From NCBI GenBank assembly GCA_942491935.1, contig CALOCZ010000066.1, forward strand, positions 1 through 64,000: 64,000 bases of DNA, read 5' to 3'. The notes beneath the pieces are model-generated. The model saw only the letters and a program-made list of their open reading frames with translations, was not told where the DNA came from and made no database searches. Position numbers and translations under genes: made by a program. The number at the start of each line of letters is the position of its first letter. Position 1 is the first letter of the stretch. This DNA comes from JAGTVG01 sp942491935. Its GTDB lineage: Bacteria; Bacteroidota; Bacteroidia; Cytophagales; Cyclobacteriaceae. This document shows positions 24,415 to 33,072 of this stretch, one piece after another.

Positions 24415-26211
24415 ATGAAAAAGGATGTCAGGTCCATAATTGCGAAGTATAATAACGATGAAACCCGGTTAATGGATATCCTGATCGATACTCAGGATGC
24501 TTTAGGGTATATACCACCTGAAGCTATTGATATCATATCAGATGATCTGAATATTTCGCATGTTGATGTTGAACAAACCATTTCGTTTTACCATTTCTTT
24601 TCCATGACCCCCCTAGGTAAGTACAATATTTATCTGAACAACAGTGCTGTAGCCAATATGATGGGTTGTGGTGATGTGGCCAAAGTGTTTGAAGAGGAAG
24701 CCGGATGTAAGTTTGGGGAAGTCTCCAAGGATGGTCAGGTCGGTTTATTTTATACCTCATGTATAGGTATGAACGACCAGGAACCAGCAGCCATCATTAA
24801 TGGAATGGTTTTTACACGCCTTACTAAATTCAGGGCCCGTGAGATCATTCAAGACATTAAAGAAGGAAGAGATGTAGAAGAAATGTATGTTGCAAGTTAT
24901 GGTGATGGTGCGAACAGCAATCCGTTAATCAAATCCGTTGTAAGTAACAATATCAGGAAGATGGGGCCTATATTGTCACCTGTAACCGAATATGGCAGTG
25001 CCTTAAAAAAAATACTTAAAATGTCACCGGAAGAGGTTATCGATGAGGTGAAATTGTCGAATATCCGAGGCAGGGGCGGTGCAGGATTCCCAACGGGTCT
25101 TAAGTGGGAGTTTTGCAGGAAAGCACCCGGAGACAGGAAATATATATTTTGTAATGCAGATGAAGGTGAACCAGGTACCTTTAAAGACCGTGTTCTTATT
25201 ACAGAAAGGCCTAAAAGGTTATTGGAAGGTATGGCCATTGCAGGATACGCTGTTGGGGCTGAAGAGGGAATAATATATTTAAGATATGAATACAAATACC
25301 TTAAGGAATACCTTGAAAGTGTGTTAAAGGAAGCCAGGGATAATAATTTTTTAGGCGAGGATATTTGCAAGAAAAAAGGATTCAATTTTAACGTCAGAAT
25401 TCAATTTGGAGCTGGAGCATATGTATGCGGGGAAGAGTCGGCACTTATTGAATCAGCAGAAGGAAAACGCGGGGAACCACGTGACCGCCCCCCTTTCCCT
25501 GTTGAAAAAGGATATTTGAACCAACCCACAATAGTTAATAATGTAGAAACGCTATCAGCTGTAACCCAGATCATAAATCATGGAGGTGAGTGGTATCGTT
25601 CATTTGGAACTCATGAGTCGACCGGCACTAAAGTCTTGAGTGTTTCTGGGGATTGTCTTCACGCTGGAATATATGAAGTAGAATGGGGTTTCAGCGTAAA
25701 TGATATACTTGACCTCGTTGGTACCATGGGAGAAGTTCAGGCTGTTCAGGTAGGTGGTCCGTCAGGCCGATGTATCGCTCCTTATGATTTTAACAGGATC
25801 CTGGGTTATGAGGACCTTGCCACTGGTGGATCATTGATCATCATAGGCAAACAGCGAGATCTCCTGAAAGACGTTGTCCTGAACTTTATGGACTTCTTTG
25901 TTGAAGAATCCTGCGGATCATGTACTCCTTGCCGATCACTGAGTGTGATCTACAGGGATAAGCTAAAAAAGATACTCAATGGAAGGGGTGTACAAAAAGA
26001 TCTTGATGATCTGTATGCATGGCGTCATATTATGAAAGGAAACCGATGCGGCTTAGGACAAACGGCTTTAAATCCGATTCTTACTACTCTGAGGAATTTT
26101 CCGGAACTATATGATGCAAGGATCCAGAAGAATAAGACATTCGATGAGGGATTCGATATTCATGCAGCTTTAAAGGATTCATTTGAAATAACAGGTAGAA
26201 AATCATTTTAA
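24415..26211 (+). CDS. hoxF: NAD-reducing hydrogenase diaphorase subunit HoxF (NuoE-NuoF fusion)
   Basis: A 598-residue flavoprotein that passes electrons between NAD(H) and the hydrogenase module. Residues 1-155 resemble NuoE and residues 170-590 resemble NuoF. The FMN/NAD site is seen in GRGGAGFPTGLKW (219-231) and NADEGEPGTFKDR (247-259). The [4Fe-4S] ligands are Cys500, Cys503, Cys506 (ESCGSCTPCR) and Cys545. In the NuoE part only one of four [2Fe-2S] ligands remains: the E. coli-type positions read Asn75, Ala80, Cys116 and Asn120. The domain is therefore probably structural, as reported for some HoxF proteins. Order and companions (hoxU, hoxY, hoxH) identify a group 3d enzyme. Confidence 0.93.
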   Translation: MKKDVRSIIAKYNNDETRLMDILIDTQDALGYIPPEAIDIISDDLNISHVDVEQTISFYHFFSMTPLGKYNIYLNNSAVANMMGCGDVAKVFEEEAGCKFGEVSKDGQVGLFYTSCIGMNDQEPAAIINGMVFTRLTKFRAREIIQDIKEGRDVEEMYVASYGDGANSNPLIKSVVSNNIRKMGPILSPVTEYGSALKKILKMSPEEVIDEVKLSNIRGRGGAGFPTGLKWEFCRKAPGDRKYIFCNADEGEPGTFKDRVLITERPKRLLEGMAIAGYAVGAEEGIIYLRYEYKYLKEYLESVLKEARDNNFLGEDICKKKGFNFNVRIQFGAGAYVCGEESALIESAEGKRGEPRDRPPFPVEKGYLNQPTIVNNVETLSAVTQIINHGGEWYRSFGTHESTGTKVLSVSGDCLHAGIYEVEWGFSVNDILDLVGTMGEVQAVQVGGPSGRCIAPYDFNRILGYEDLATGGSLIIIGKQRDLLKDVVLNFMDFFVEESCGSCTPCRSLSVIYRDKLKKILNGRGVQKDLDDLYAWRHIMKGNRCGLGQTALNPILTTLRNFPELYDARIQKNKTFDEGFDIHAALKDSFEITGRKSF

Positions 26212-26233
26212 CTTTTTTAAACTGGAATAGAAT

Positions 26234-26947
26234 ATGTCGAAAGTATTAAACTTTACAATTGACGGAGTAATATGTATGGCGGAAAAAGGCCAGACCATAC
26301 TTGATGCAGCTACTGCAAATAAAAAATACATTCCAACATTATGTAATCTTCCGGGATTAAAACCCAGAGGTTCATGCAGGGTTTGTAACGTTAAAGTAAA
26401 TGGGAAATTAATGACCGCCTGCACCACGCCAGTAGCCGAAGGCATGGAAATCGAAAACAATACGGAGGATATCATCGATATTCGAAAATCGATCATTGAA
26501 TTATTGCTGGTTGAAGGAAATCATTATTGCCCATATTGTGAGAAAAGTGGCAATTGCGATCTACAGGCACTCGCTTATAAGTACAATATTCCGGCACCTC
26601 GATTTCCATATCAATTTCCTGACAGAGATATAGAAGCCTCTAATATTAAATTGATAAAGGACCATAATCGATGTATTCTTTGTAAGCGGTGCATCCGCGG
26701 AATTAAGGATGAGGAAGGCAGAAGTATCTTTGCCTTTAAGCGAAGAGGGCATAAGGTTGTGATAAATATTGACACTAAGTTATCCGAAAATATGACTGAC
26801 GAAATGGCCCAGGAAGCTATGGATATTTGTCCGGTAGGGGCCATATTAAAGAAGGAAATTGGATTTATTGTTCCAATTGGGGAAAGAAAATTTGATAAAG
26901 ATCCTATTGGGTCCGATATAGAAGAAATTAAAGCAACTACAATATAA
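26234..26947 (+). CDS. hoxU: NAD-reducing hydrogenase diaphorase subunit HoxU
   Basis: A 237-residue iron-sulfur subunit related to the N-terminal part of NuoG. A plant-type [2Fe-2S] domain has Cys37, Cys48, Cys51 and Cys63. A His-ligated [4Fe-4S] site follows in EGNHYCPYC with KSGNC (His97, Cys99, Cys102, Cys108), the spacing seen in HoxU. A further [4Fe-4S] site is formed by Cys147, Cys150, Cys153 (RCILCKRC) and Cys199 (CPVGAI). All ligands are present, so the wire between HoxF and HoxY looks intact. It starts 22 bp after hoxF and ends 11 bp before hoxY. Confidence 0.93.
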   Translation: MSKVLNFTIDGVICMAEKGQTILDAATANKKYIPTLCNLPGLKPRGSCRVCNVKVNGKLMTACTTPVAEGMEIENNTEDIIDIRKSIIELLLVEGNHYCPYCEKSGNCDLQALAYKYNIPAPRFPYQFPDRDIEASNIKLIKDHNRCILCKRCIRGIKDEEGRSIFAFKRRGHKVVINIDTKLSENMTDEMAQEAMDICPVGAILKKEIGFIVPIGERKFDKDPIGSDIEEIKATTI

Positions 26948-26958
26948 ATCAGAGATAT

Positions 26959-27507
26959 ATGAGCAAGCCTATAATAGCGACGACTTCATTGGCCGGGTGT
27001 TTTGGATGCCACATGTCACTTCTAGATATCGATGAAAGGATACTTGAACTGGCTGAACTTGTTGAATTCAATAAATCACCTATCAATGACATTAAAAAAT
27101 TTACTAAAAAATGTGATGTAGGATTGATTGAAGGGGGAGTTTGTAATAGTGAAAACATCCATGTTCTTAAAGATTTCAGAGAAAATTGTAAAATTCTAAT
27201 CTCTGTTGGTGAGTGTGCCATTATGGGTGGATTACCAGCATTAAGAAATAATATTCCATTGCGGGAATGTCTTGAAGAAGCTTATCTGGATGGGCCAAGT
27301 GTTGAGAACAGTGAAGAGCGTATCATACCGAATGATGAGGAATTGCCTCTAATTTTAGATAAGGTGTACCCATGTCATGAAGTTGTGAAAATTGATTTCC
27401 ACCTTCCGGGTTGCCCTCCTTGCGCTGATATGATCTACGAGGCATTGGTTGCACTTATTACAGGTAAGGATTTAAAGGTTCCTTACGAAGCATTTAAATA
27501 CGACTAA
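26959..27507 (+). CDS. hoxY: NAD-reducing [NiFe] hydrogenase small subunit HoxY
   Basis: A 182-residue small subunit carrying the proximal [4Fe-4S] cluster. The ligands are Cys14 and Cys17 (GCFGCHMS), Cys86 (VGECAIMGG) and Cys152 (PGCPPC). It has no signal peptide and none of the extra cluster domains of membrane-bound uptake enzymes, which fits a soluble group 3d enzyme. It pairs with HoxH, whose gene begins 10 bp downstream. Everything typical of the family is present. Confidence 0.94.
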   Translation: MSKPIIATTSLAGCFGCHMSLLDIDERILELAELVEFNKSPINDIKKFTKKCDVGLIEGGVCNSENIHVLKDFRENCKILISVGECAIMGGLPALRNNIPLRECLEEAYLDGPSVENSEERIIPNDEELPLILDKVYPCHEVVKIDFHLPGCPPCADMIYEALVALITGKDLKVPYEAFKYD

Positions 27508-27517
27508 AACACTTATA

Positions 27518-28969
27518 ATGGGACAGAAATTAACCATAGAACCCGTAACTCGTGTTGAAGGACACGGAAAAGTTACCATACATTTGGACGACGAAAATAA
27601 CGTTGTCCAAACCAGATTACATATTGTTGAATTTAGGGGATTTGAAAGATTTATACAGGGGAGGCCCTACTGGGAAGCACCTGTATTGGTACAGAGATTA
27701 TGTGGCATTTGCCCGGTGAGTCATCACCTGGCTGCTGCCAAAGCATTGGATGTAATTGTTGGGGTTGGACCAGATAATTTGTCGCCCACTGCAGAGAAAA
27801 TGAGGAGACTGATGCATTATGGTCAGTTTTTCCAGTCGCACTCCCTGCATTTTTTTCACCTTGCATCCCCCGATCTGCTGTTCGGTATTTATGCCGAACC
27901 AAGCAAGAGAAACGTGCTTGAAGTAGCAAAAGATTTTAGAGACCTGGCTGTCCAGGGTGTAATGATGAGAAAATTTGGCCAGGAGATCATCGAGGCTACA
28001 GCCGGGAAAAAGATCCATGGCACGGGCGCCATACCCGGAGGTATCAATAAACGTCTTTCCATTGAGGAAAAAATGAAATTCCTTATCGGAAAGGATCCTT
28101 TAAACGTCGATCAAATGATTGCCTGGGCCCAGGGAGCGCTTGAACTGTTCAAAGATTATCATAAAAACAATAAAGACCTTATTGATAATTTTGCAAAATT
28201 TCCTTCCAGCCATCTCAGCCTGGTCAGGAAGGATGGGGCACTGGACATATATCATGGGGTTATCCGGGCGGTCGATACGGATGGCAACAAGATCCTACAT
28301 GATGTGGATTATCAGGATTATCTGGATTATATAGCAGAAGAAGTCAAATCCTGGAGCTATATGAAGTTCCCTTACCTTCGTTCATTGGGTAATAAAGATG
28401 GTTGGTATACCGTAGGGCCTTTGGCAAGGTTGAATACATGCGACTTCATACCAAGTCCTTTAGCACAAAAAGAGTTTGAGATCTTTAAGGCCTATACCAA
28501 TGGGAAACCTAATAATATGTCGATGCACATGCATTGGGCAAGGTTGATCGAGACACTTCATGCTGCTGAAATGATCAAGGAATTACTAAATGATCCGGAT
28601 ATTCTTGAAGGAGAATTGGTAAGAAAAGGCAATAAGACTATAGAAGGTGTAGGATTAATTGAAGCACCCCGGGGAACCTTGTTCCACCATTACCGGATCA
28701 ACAAGGACGATCAGATAGAAATGGCCAATCTAATTGTTTCGACTACTAATAATAATACCCCTATGAACAGGGCGGTGGAACTGGTGGCAAAATCCCATAT
28801 GAATGGGCATGAAAAAATTACAGAAGGAATGATGAATGCAGTTGAAACAGCCATACGTGCTTATGATCCATGCCTGAGCTGTGCTACACATGCACTTGGG
28901 AAAATGCCTTTAGAGATTACTTTGTATAATTCAGATGAAGAAGTAATTGATGTTCTAAGATCTGAATAA
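27518..28969 (+). CDS. hoxH: NAD-reducing [NiFe] hydrogenase large subunit HoxH
   Basis: A 483-residue catalytic subunit with the NiFe(CN)2CO site. The L1 motif is RLCGICPVSHH (Cys62, Cys65) and the L2 motif is DPCLSCATH (Cys452, Cys455), so all four Ni/Fe-bridging cysteines are present. After His458 comes a 25-residue C-terminal extension (ALGKMPLEIT...), the peptide removed by the maturation protease after nickel insertion. The gene for that protease, hoxW, starts on the next base after the hoxH stop codon. The catalytic reaction is reversible H2 oxidation coupled through HoxFU to NAD+. Confidence 0.96.
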   Translation: MGQKLTIEPVTRVEGHGKVTIHLDDENNVVQTRLHIVEFRGFERFIQGRPYWEAPVLVQRLCGICPVSHHLAAAKALDVIVGVGPDNLSPTAEKMRRLMHYGQFFQSHSLHFFHLASPDLLFGIYAEPSKRNVLEVAKDFRDLAVQGVMMRKFGQEIIEATAGKKIHGTGAIPGGINKRLSIEEKMKFLIGKDPLNVDQMIAWAQGALELFKDYHKNNKDLIDNFAKFPSSHLSLVRKDGALDIYHGVIRAVDTDGNKILHDVDYQDYLDYIAEEVKSWSYMKFPYLRSLGNKDGWYTVGPLARLNTCDFIPSPLAQKEFEIFKAYTNGKPNNMSMHMHWARLIETLHAAEMIKELLNDPDILEGELVRKGNKTIEGVGLIEAPRGTLFHHYRINKDDQIEMANLIVSTTNNNTPMNRAVELVAKSHMNGHEKITEGMMNAVETAIRAYDPCLSCATHALGKMPLEITLYNSDEEVIDVLRSE

Positions 28970-29467
28970 ATGGTCAAAAAGTTAGACATATTGTTATATG
29001 GATATGGTAATCCCGGCAGGAAGGATGATGGTTTGGGACCGATTTTAGTAGATTTGGTTGAAAAATGGATAATTAAGAATGAGATTAAAAACATATCTAT
29101 TGATTCCAATTACCAACTCAATATTGAGGACGCCTATACTATCCGGGATTATGATATCGTTATTTTCATTGATGCTTCGATTGAAGAAATAGATGACTTT
29201 ATTGTTACTCGGGTTGAACCATCTGATAAAGTAAACTATACTATGCATTCGGCATCTCCTTCTTTTGTCTTGAACCTTTGTAATAAAATATACAATTATA
29301 CACCTGAGACATATTTGTTACATATCAAAGGATATGAGTTTCAACTTCAGGAAGGGCTGTCAGAAAAAGCACAGACAAACCTGGAATCCGCTTACGAATT
29401 TATAAAAAGCCTGTTAGTTAAGCCGGATCAACTAGTTGAAAACCTTAGTGCCAGATTGCCGGAGTGA
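28970..29467 (+). CDS. hoxW: Hydrogenase maturation protease HoxW
   Basis: A 165-residue endopeptidase of the HybD/HycI/HoxW family. The N-terminal signature YGNPGRKDDGLG (residues 10-23 region) carries a nickel-sensing acid at Asp20. IFIDAS in the middle and a His-containing MHSASPSF segment match the other metal-contact regions. It should recognise Ni-loaded HoxH and cut off the 25-residue tail after His458. The start codon abuts the hoxH stop codon. The other maturation genes (hypA-F) are not in this window and must lie elsewhere. A hydrophilic tail of about 20 residues is extra. Confidence 0.9.
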   Translation: MVKKLDILLYGYGNPGRKDDGLGPILVDLVEKWIIKNEIKNISIDSNYQLNIEDAYTIRDYDIVIFIDASIEEIDDFIVTRVEPSDKVNYTMHSASPSFVLNLCNKIYNYTPETYLLHIKGYEFQLQEGLSEKAQTNLESAYEFIKSLLVKPDQLVENLSARLPE

Positions 29468-29531
29468 TTTAACGAAACTCTGTTAAAATTGATTTCAAAA
29501 AGGTGCTTGATGTGCTATATTTCAATCATCC

Positions 29532-29556
29532 CAGAAAAATAAAATAAAATTTTCTG
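29532..29556. terminator. Weak A/T-rich hairpin between convergent genes
   Basis: CAGAAAA (29532-29538) pairs with TTTTCTG (29550-29556), with T-rich sequence in the loop and near it. It lies between the hoxW stop and the stop of a minus-strand membrane protein gene and could end either transcript. Confidence 0.3.
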
Positions 29557-29564
29557 CATTATAT

Positions 29565-30767
29565 CTAGGTTTCTTTTCTCCTCGTTATAAATGTTTTGAA
29601 ATATATGAGGATACCGGTTGTCAGTACGATCGAGAAAACCAATAGTAAGCGATAGGGTAGAAGATAGCCCTCAAAAATCCCAATTGCATAGAACAACAAT
29701 GTAAATTCAATCGCTGCAAGACCTATAATGTAAAAATACGTCCCCAAAGTAAAAGATATGTTATCTTCCTCGTATATCAATTTATTCCACCATGCTATCA
29801 GAAAAGTTGATACAAATCCCAGCAGTACAAAATGCAGATATGCTATAACGATATTTTTACTGTGTAAAGCCCAATCTGCAATAGAAGGAATGGAGGAGAA
29901 AAACTGCAAATACAGTTTCGTCTCAAATGCCATCAGGGAGATCAGGAGTAGGGCGTTCGTAAAAGGTCTTGATGCAGGGAGTATCAGTTTATAATTTTTC
30001 AATAGCAGGATCAACAGGTATATAAAAGGAATTATCTGAAGAAAAGCCCCAAAGCCACCGAGATAATATACCCAGGTGGGAGGGCGAATCCCAAGAGTAG
30101 ATAAAAGATAAGTCAATACAATAGATATATTGATGATATATAGCCAGATCCTTGATATTTTAATGGTGCCCAGGGAAAGAAGAATAATTCCAAAAATTGC
30201 CAATGAAAACCAGCCATTATATTGGAAGTGCAAATAAAAATATACCGCAAATTCATACCAGAATGTATCTCTGTATCCAAGGGCAATAATTGGTCCAAGA
30301 GCTAGTGGACCTAATCCAGAAATTATCATAAAAACAAAGGCAGATCTGAGCAGCTGTATCCCAAAGGAATTATGGCTTTTGAAAACTTTGTTATATAATA
30401 TGAAAGCATAAATACCTAAAACCATGTGAAAGGCAGAGAAAAAGATAGAAACCGCCCCATAACCCTGAATCGGAAAAGAGATTAACATGCCAATATTCGC
30501 AATTACAGTAAGCCATATCAGAAAAATGAAGTTCTTATGAGGGAAATTTTCTTCATTCCTGAAAAAGTAGTTTATAAGAGCAATTAAACCCAAAAATACC
30601 CAGCCTAGGAAGGTAATGTGAGAATGTGCATGAAGCCAGTTTTTATGAAGGTAACCTGGAATGGGATTCAAATAATGCCACCTGAGCATTAACCCTATGA
30701 TGCCGGCAATAAGCAAACTTCCTATTCCCAGTTTGAAAGCAAGCTTTGAAGATCTAAGATTATCCAA
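29565..30767 (-). CDS. Polytopic membrane protein with conserved-looking His, unknown function
   Basis: A 400-residue inner-membrane protein with about 12 hydrophobic helices. A cluster of histidines sits at the start of helix 2 (HKNWLHAHSHITFLGW; His41, 46, 48, 50), and single histidines occur inside later helices (SAFHMVLG, YFYLHFQYNGW, AYLHFVLLGF). The pattern recalls haem-binding membrane proteins such as haem-copper oxidase subunit I or NnrS-like proteins, but I cannot assign it. The start is TTG at 30767: an in-frame stop lies five codons upstream and the next ATG is inside helix 1. It is convergent to hoxW and about 45 bp downstream of the cupin gene. Confidence 0.75.
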   Translation of the reverse strand: MDNLRSSKLAFKLGIGSLLIAGIIGLMLRWHYLNPIPGYLHKNWLHAHSHITFLGWVFLGLIALINYFFRNEENFPHKNFIFLIWLTVIANIGMLISFPIQGYGAVSIFFSAFHMVLGIYAFILYNKVFKSHNSFGIQLLRSAFVFMIISGLGPLALGPIIALGYRDTFWYEFAVYFYLHFQYNGWFSLAIFGIILLSLGTIKISRIWLYIINISIVLTYLLSTLGIRPPTWVYYLGGFGAFLQIIPFIYLLILLLKNYKLILPASRPFTNALLLISLMAFETKLYLQFFSSIPSIADWALHSKNIVIAYLHFVLLGFVSTFLIAWWNKLIYEEDNISFTLGTYFYIIGLAAIEFTLLFYAIGIFEGYLLPYRLLLVFSIVLTTGILIYFKTFITRRKET

Positions 30768-30811
30768 GAATATTTTTATTCAGGGGGTGAAAATAACTTT
30801 TGATCTTTGTT

Positions 30812-31141
30812 TTATTTTATTTCTGGTTTGATCATTACCAAAAGCATTTTAAAATCTGTTGTTGCATTCAATGCATGTGGTATATCTGCAGGCATTATGA
30901 TCATTTCACCTGCCTTTAAGGTATGCGGTTTCTTATCTATAAGGATTTCTGCCACTCCTTCAAGAACATTTACAAATGCATCGAAAGGTGCTGTGTGCTC
31001 GCTTAATCCTTCGCCTTTCGAAAATGCGAATAGTGTAATGCTTCCTCCTTTGTTCTTGATAACCTGCTTGCTGGCCACTCCTCCGTCAACATAATCAATA
31101 CCTTTTACCAATGTTGATTTCACTCCTTTTTCAAAATGCAT
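30812..31141 (-). CDS. Small cupin-domain protein
   Basis: A 109-residue single-domain cupin. Motif 1 is reduced to one histidine (SEHTAPFDAFVNVLEG) and motif 2 is PADIPHAL with its His. The strands KPHTLKAGEMIIMPADIP are typical of the cupin_2 barrel. The function of such stand-alone cupins varies (sugar or small-molecule binding, ring cleavage, sensing). It precedes the polytopic His-containing membrane protein on the same strand and may share its transcript. The substrate is unknown. Confidence 0.85.
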   Translation of the reverse strand: MHFEKGVKSTLVKGIDYVDGGVASKQVIKNKGGSITLFAFSKGEGLSEHTAPFDAFVNVLEGVAEILIDKKPHTLKAGEMIIMPADIPHALNATTDFKMLLVMIKPEIK

Positions 31142-31362
31142 AATATCTTGTTTAAATTGTTAAATCAGATTCTTTTTTAATATGAACTTTTTAAAGTGCT
31201 GACCAAATTAGGAAGAAATTAAAGACTTCGATAAAAAAAATTCCAAAAATCTCAATTAATTTTACAGCTTGCAATTTATCTTAAGCGATCAAGTATAATG
31301 ATATGCAGTATATAACATAAAGCATAAATGATAATTCATCAATTTGTTTTTATTTTAGGAAA

Positions 31363-31602
31363 ATGAAAAAGTATTCTAAGCATCAGCTCGCCTTAAGAAA
31401 TGGACAGGATAAGGAGGAAGTCTGGTGTGCATATAAAGGGGTCATTTACGACCTTACTGATTCAGATCGCTGGGTTAATGGGAAACACTATGAACATTGG
31501 TCAGGTCAGGACCTTACAAAGGAACTGAAAGAAGCCCCACATCAGGATTGGGTTTTTAACAAATTTAAGAAAGTGGGTTATTTAATGAAGGAAAATGCAT
31601 GA
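31363..31602 (+). CDS. Small cytochrome b5-like haem-binding domain protein
   Basis: A 79-residue protein made of a single cytochrome b5-like domain. The hallmark segments are present in short form: AYKGVIYDLTDSDRW (the 'G.VYDvT...W' strand), NGKHYEHWSGQDLT and APH. The candidate axial haem ligands are His42 or His45 with His60. It has no signal peptide or membrane anchor. The last eight bases overlap the start of the next gene, so the two are translationally coupled. Haem or another ligand is inferred from family resemblance. Confidence 0.8.
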   Translation: MKKYSKHQLALRNGQDKEEVWCAYKGVIYDLTDSDRWVNGKHYEHWSGQDLTKELKEAPHQDWVFNKFKKVGYLMKENA

Positions 31603-32170
31603 GATAGAGCCGTATTACCGGTGGATGAGTTTATATGATTCGTCAAAAGATGAACGTTCTCCTTTTTATGGAAAAGAGTATAATTATGATCAATACAGTG
31701 ATGTCATTTATAATTATTACATTGATCCCGCCTGGGATTATATAGGAACAGAAACCCTCTACCTGAAAATCCTGTTTGTTTCCTACGAGATGAAGTTTTG
31801 TGTCATTGAGTTTATTGGTGAATGGAACGATGCAATAAACAATGACATTATGTTCCTAAAAAGAAACGTAATAGACCACTTGAGTTCTTTTGGAATAAAT
31901 AAATACATATTGATAGGTGAGCATGTTTATAATTTCCATGGTTCCGACGATTGCTATTATGAGGAATGGTTTGAGGATATTGAAGATGGATGGATAGCGG
32001 CTCTTAATTTTCGTGACCATATCCTTGATGAATGGAAAAAATATAACCTGGATTTTTATATCAATTACGGAGGCACCCTGCAGTTCGACAATTGGAGAAC
32101 CTTAAACCCGCTAGTACTTTTTAACAGGATATCCGGCTTTATTGAAAGAAGGTTGGAAAGACCCCAATAG
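31595..32170 (+). CDS. Conserved-looking protein of unknown function, coupled to b5-like gene
   Basis: A 191-residue soluble, acidic protein very rich in Tyr, Trp, Phe and Asp, with no signal peptide or membrane helix. Notable stretches are FIGEWNDAINND, GEHVYNFHGSDDCYYEEW and YINYGGTLQFDNWR. I recognise no domain. Its ATG lies inside the end of the cytochrome b5-like gene (8-bp overlap), so the two products are probably made in fixed proportion and may work together. The frame, base composition and coupling make a real gene likely. Confidence 0.75.
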   Translation: MHEIEPYYRWMSLYDSSKDERSPFYGKEYNYDQYSDVIYNYYIDPAWDYIGTETLYLKILFVSYEMKFCVIEFIGEWNDAINNDIMFLKRNVIDHLSSFGINKYILIGEHVYNFHGSDDCYYEEWFEDIEDGWIAALNFRDHILDEWKKYNLDFYINYGGTLQFDNWRTLNPLVLFNRISGFIERRLERPQ

Positions 32171-32335
32171 GCTATTTTATCAAACCTCATTTTCACAACA
32201 ATACATTGTTGGTCTACGTATTTTTCTGACTTGCCATTAATTTATTAAACGTTGAAATTATGTTTTTAAACAAAATAGATGCTGGCCAGTTTTAAATAGT
32301 GTTTTTAGTAAAATTTCTTTAACCAAAATCACATT

Positions 32336-32914
32336 ATGAAAAAGTTTACCCTAATTCTAATTGTCTTATTTATGGCTATTGCAGCATATAGCCAGGTAGA
32401 ATTGAAGCCTGCCATTGGCATCAATGTTTCAAATGTATCCAAGGACCCTGATAACGGGAATGCAACGGGACAGGTTGGATATCAGGTGGGGGCCAGTGTG
32501 CTCATTGGTGAAAAATTCTATATTGATCCCGGTATTTTTTATGTTAAAAAAAGTACTCAATTTGTTGAAGAGGGGACTTCAGTTGAAGAACTAAAATTGG
32601 ATATGTCCGGAATACGGATCCCTGTTGCGGTTGGGTATCATCTTCTTGGCAATGAGGAAAGCCTAGCCGCACTCCGTATTCTAGGTGGGGGATCAGCATT
32701 TTTCGTTACAGGAGTTGATGCGGAAGGTGCAAATAAAGATGATTTTAAAAGTCCCACTTGGGGATTGTTTGCTGGTGCCGGATTGGATCTGTGGATCTTT
32801 TTCCTGGATGTCAAATATGAATGGTCATTGACAGATGTGTCCAGTGTTACTGATTTTGATATTGGAAAATACCGATCTTTTTACTCCAATTTAGGTGTAA
32901 GGATTAAATTTTAA
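32336..32914 (+). CDS. PorT-like outer-membrane beta-barrel protein
   Basis: A 192-residue exported protein. The signal peptide is MKKFTLILIVLFMAIAAYSQ, cut after the Ala-Tyr-Ser region, and is followed by about eight amphipathic beta-strands ending SNLGVRIKF, an outer-membrane barrel terminus. It resembles the small outer membrane protein beta-barrel (PorT/OmpW-like size) class that is very common in Bacteroidota. No specific function can be assigned. It is monocistronic. Confidence 0.85.
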   Translation: MKKFTLILIVLFMAIAAYSQVELKPAIGINVSNVSKDPDNGNATGQVGYQVGASVLIGEKFYIDPGIFYVKKSTQFVEEGTSVEELKLDMSGIRIPVAVGYHLLGNEESLAALRILGGGSAFFVTGVDAEGANKDDFKSPTWGLFAGAGLDLWIFFLDVKYEWSLTDVSSVTDFDIGKYRSFYSNLGVRIKF

Positions 32915-32931
32915 TTAAAGTTACAGGAGAA

Positions 32932-32946
32932 AGAGATTCCGTCTCT
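32932..32946 (+). terminator. Short hairpin after the barrel gene
   Basis: AGAGA (32932-32936) pairs with TCTCT (32942-32946), followed by AATCTTTTATTTT. The stem is short, so this is a weak call. Confidence 0.3.
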
Positions 32947-33072
32947 AATCTTTTATTTTAAATTCATTCAGTAATGCTTTATTTTCCGGAGAATTAACTC
33001 TAAGGAATAATCATTACTGGGCGAATTACTTTACACCATAAACCAGGCCTTCTCAGCTAATTCTCAATTATT

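Noticed and set aside
24897..25385. 162-codon minus-strand frame inside hoxF
   Set aside because: It is antisense to the conserved FMN-binding region of HoxF.
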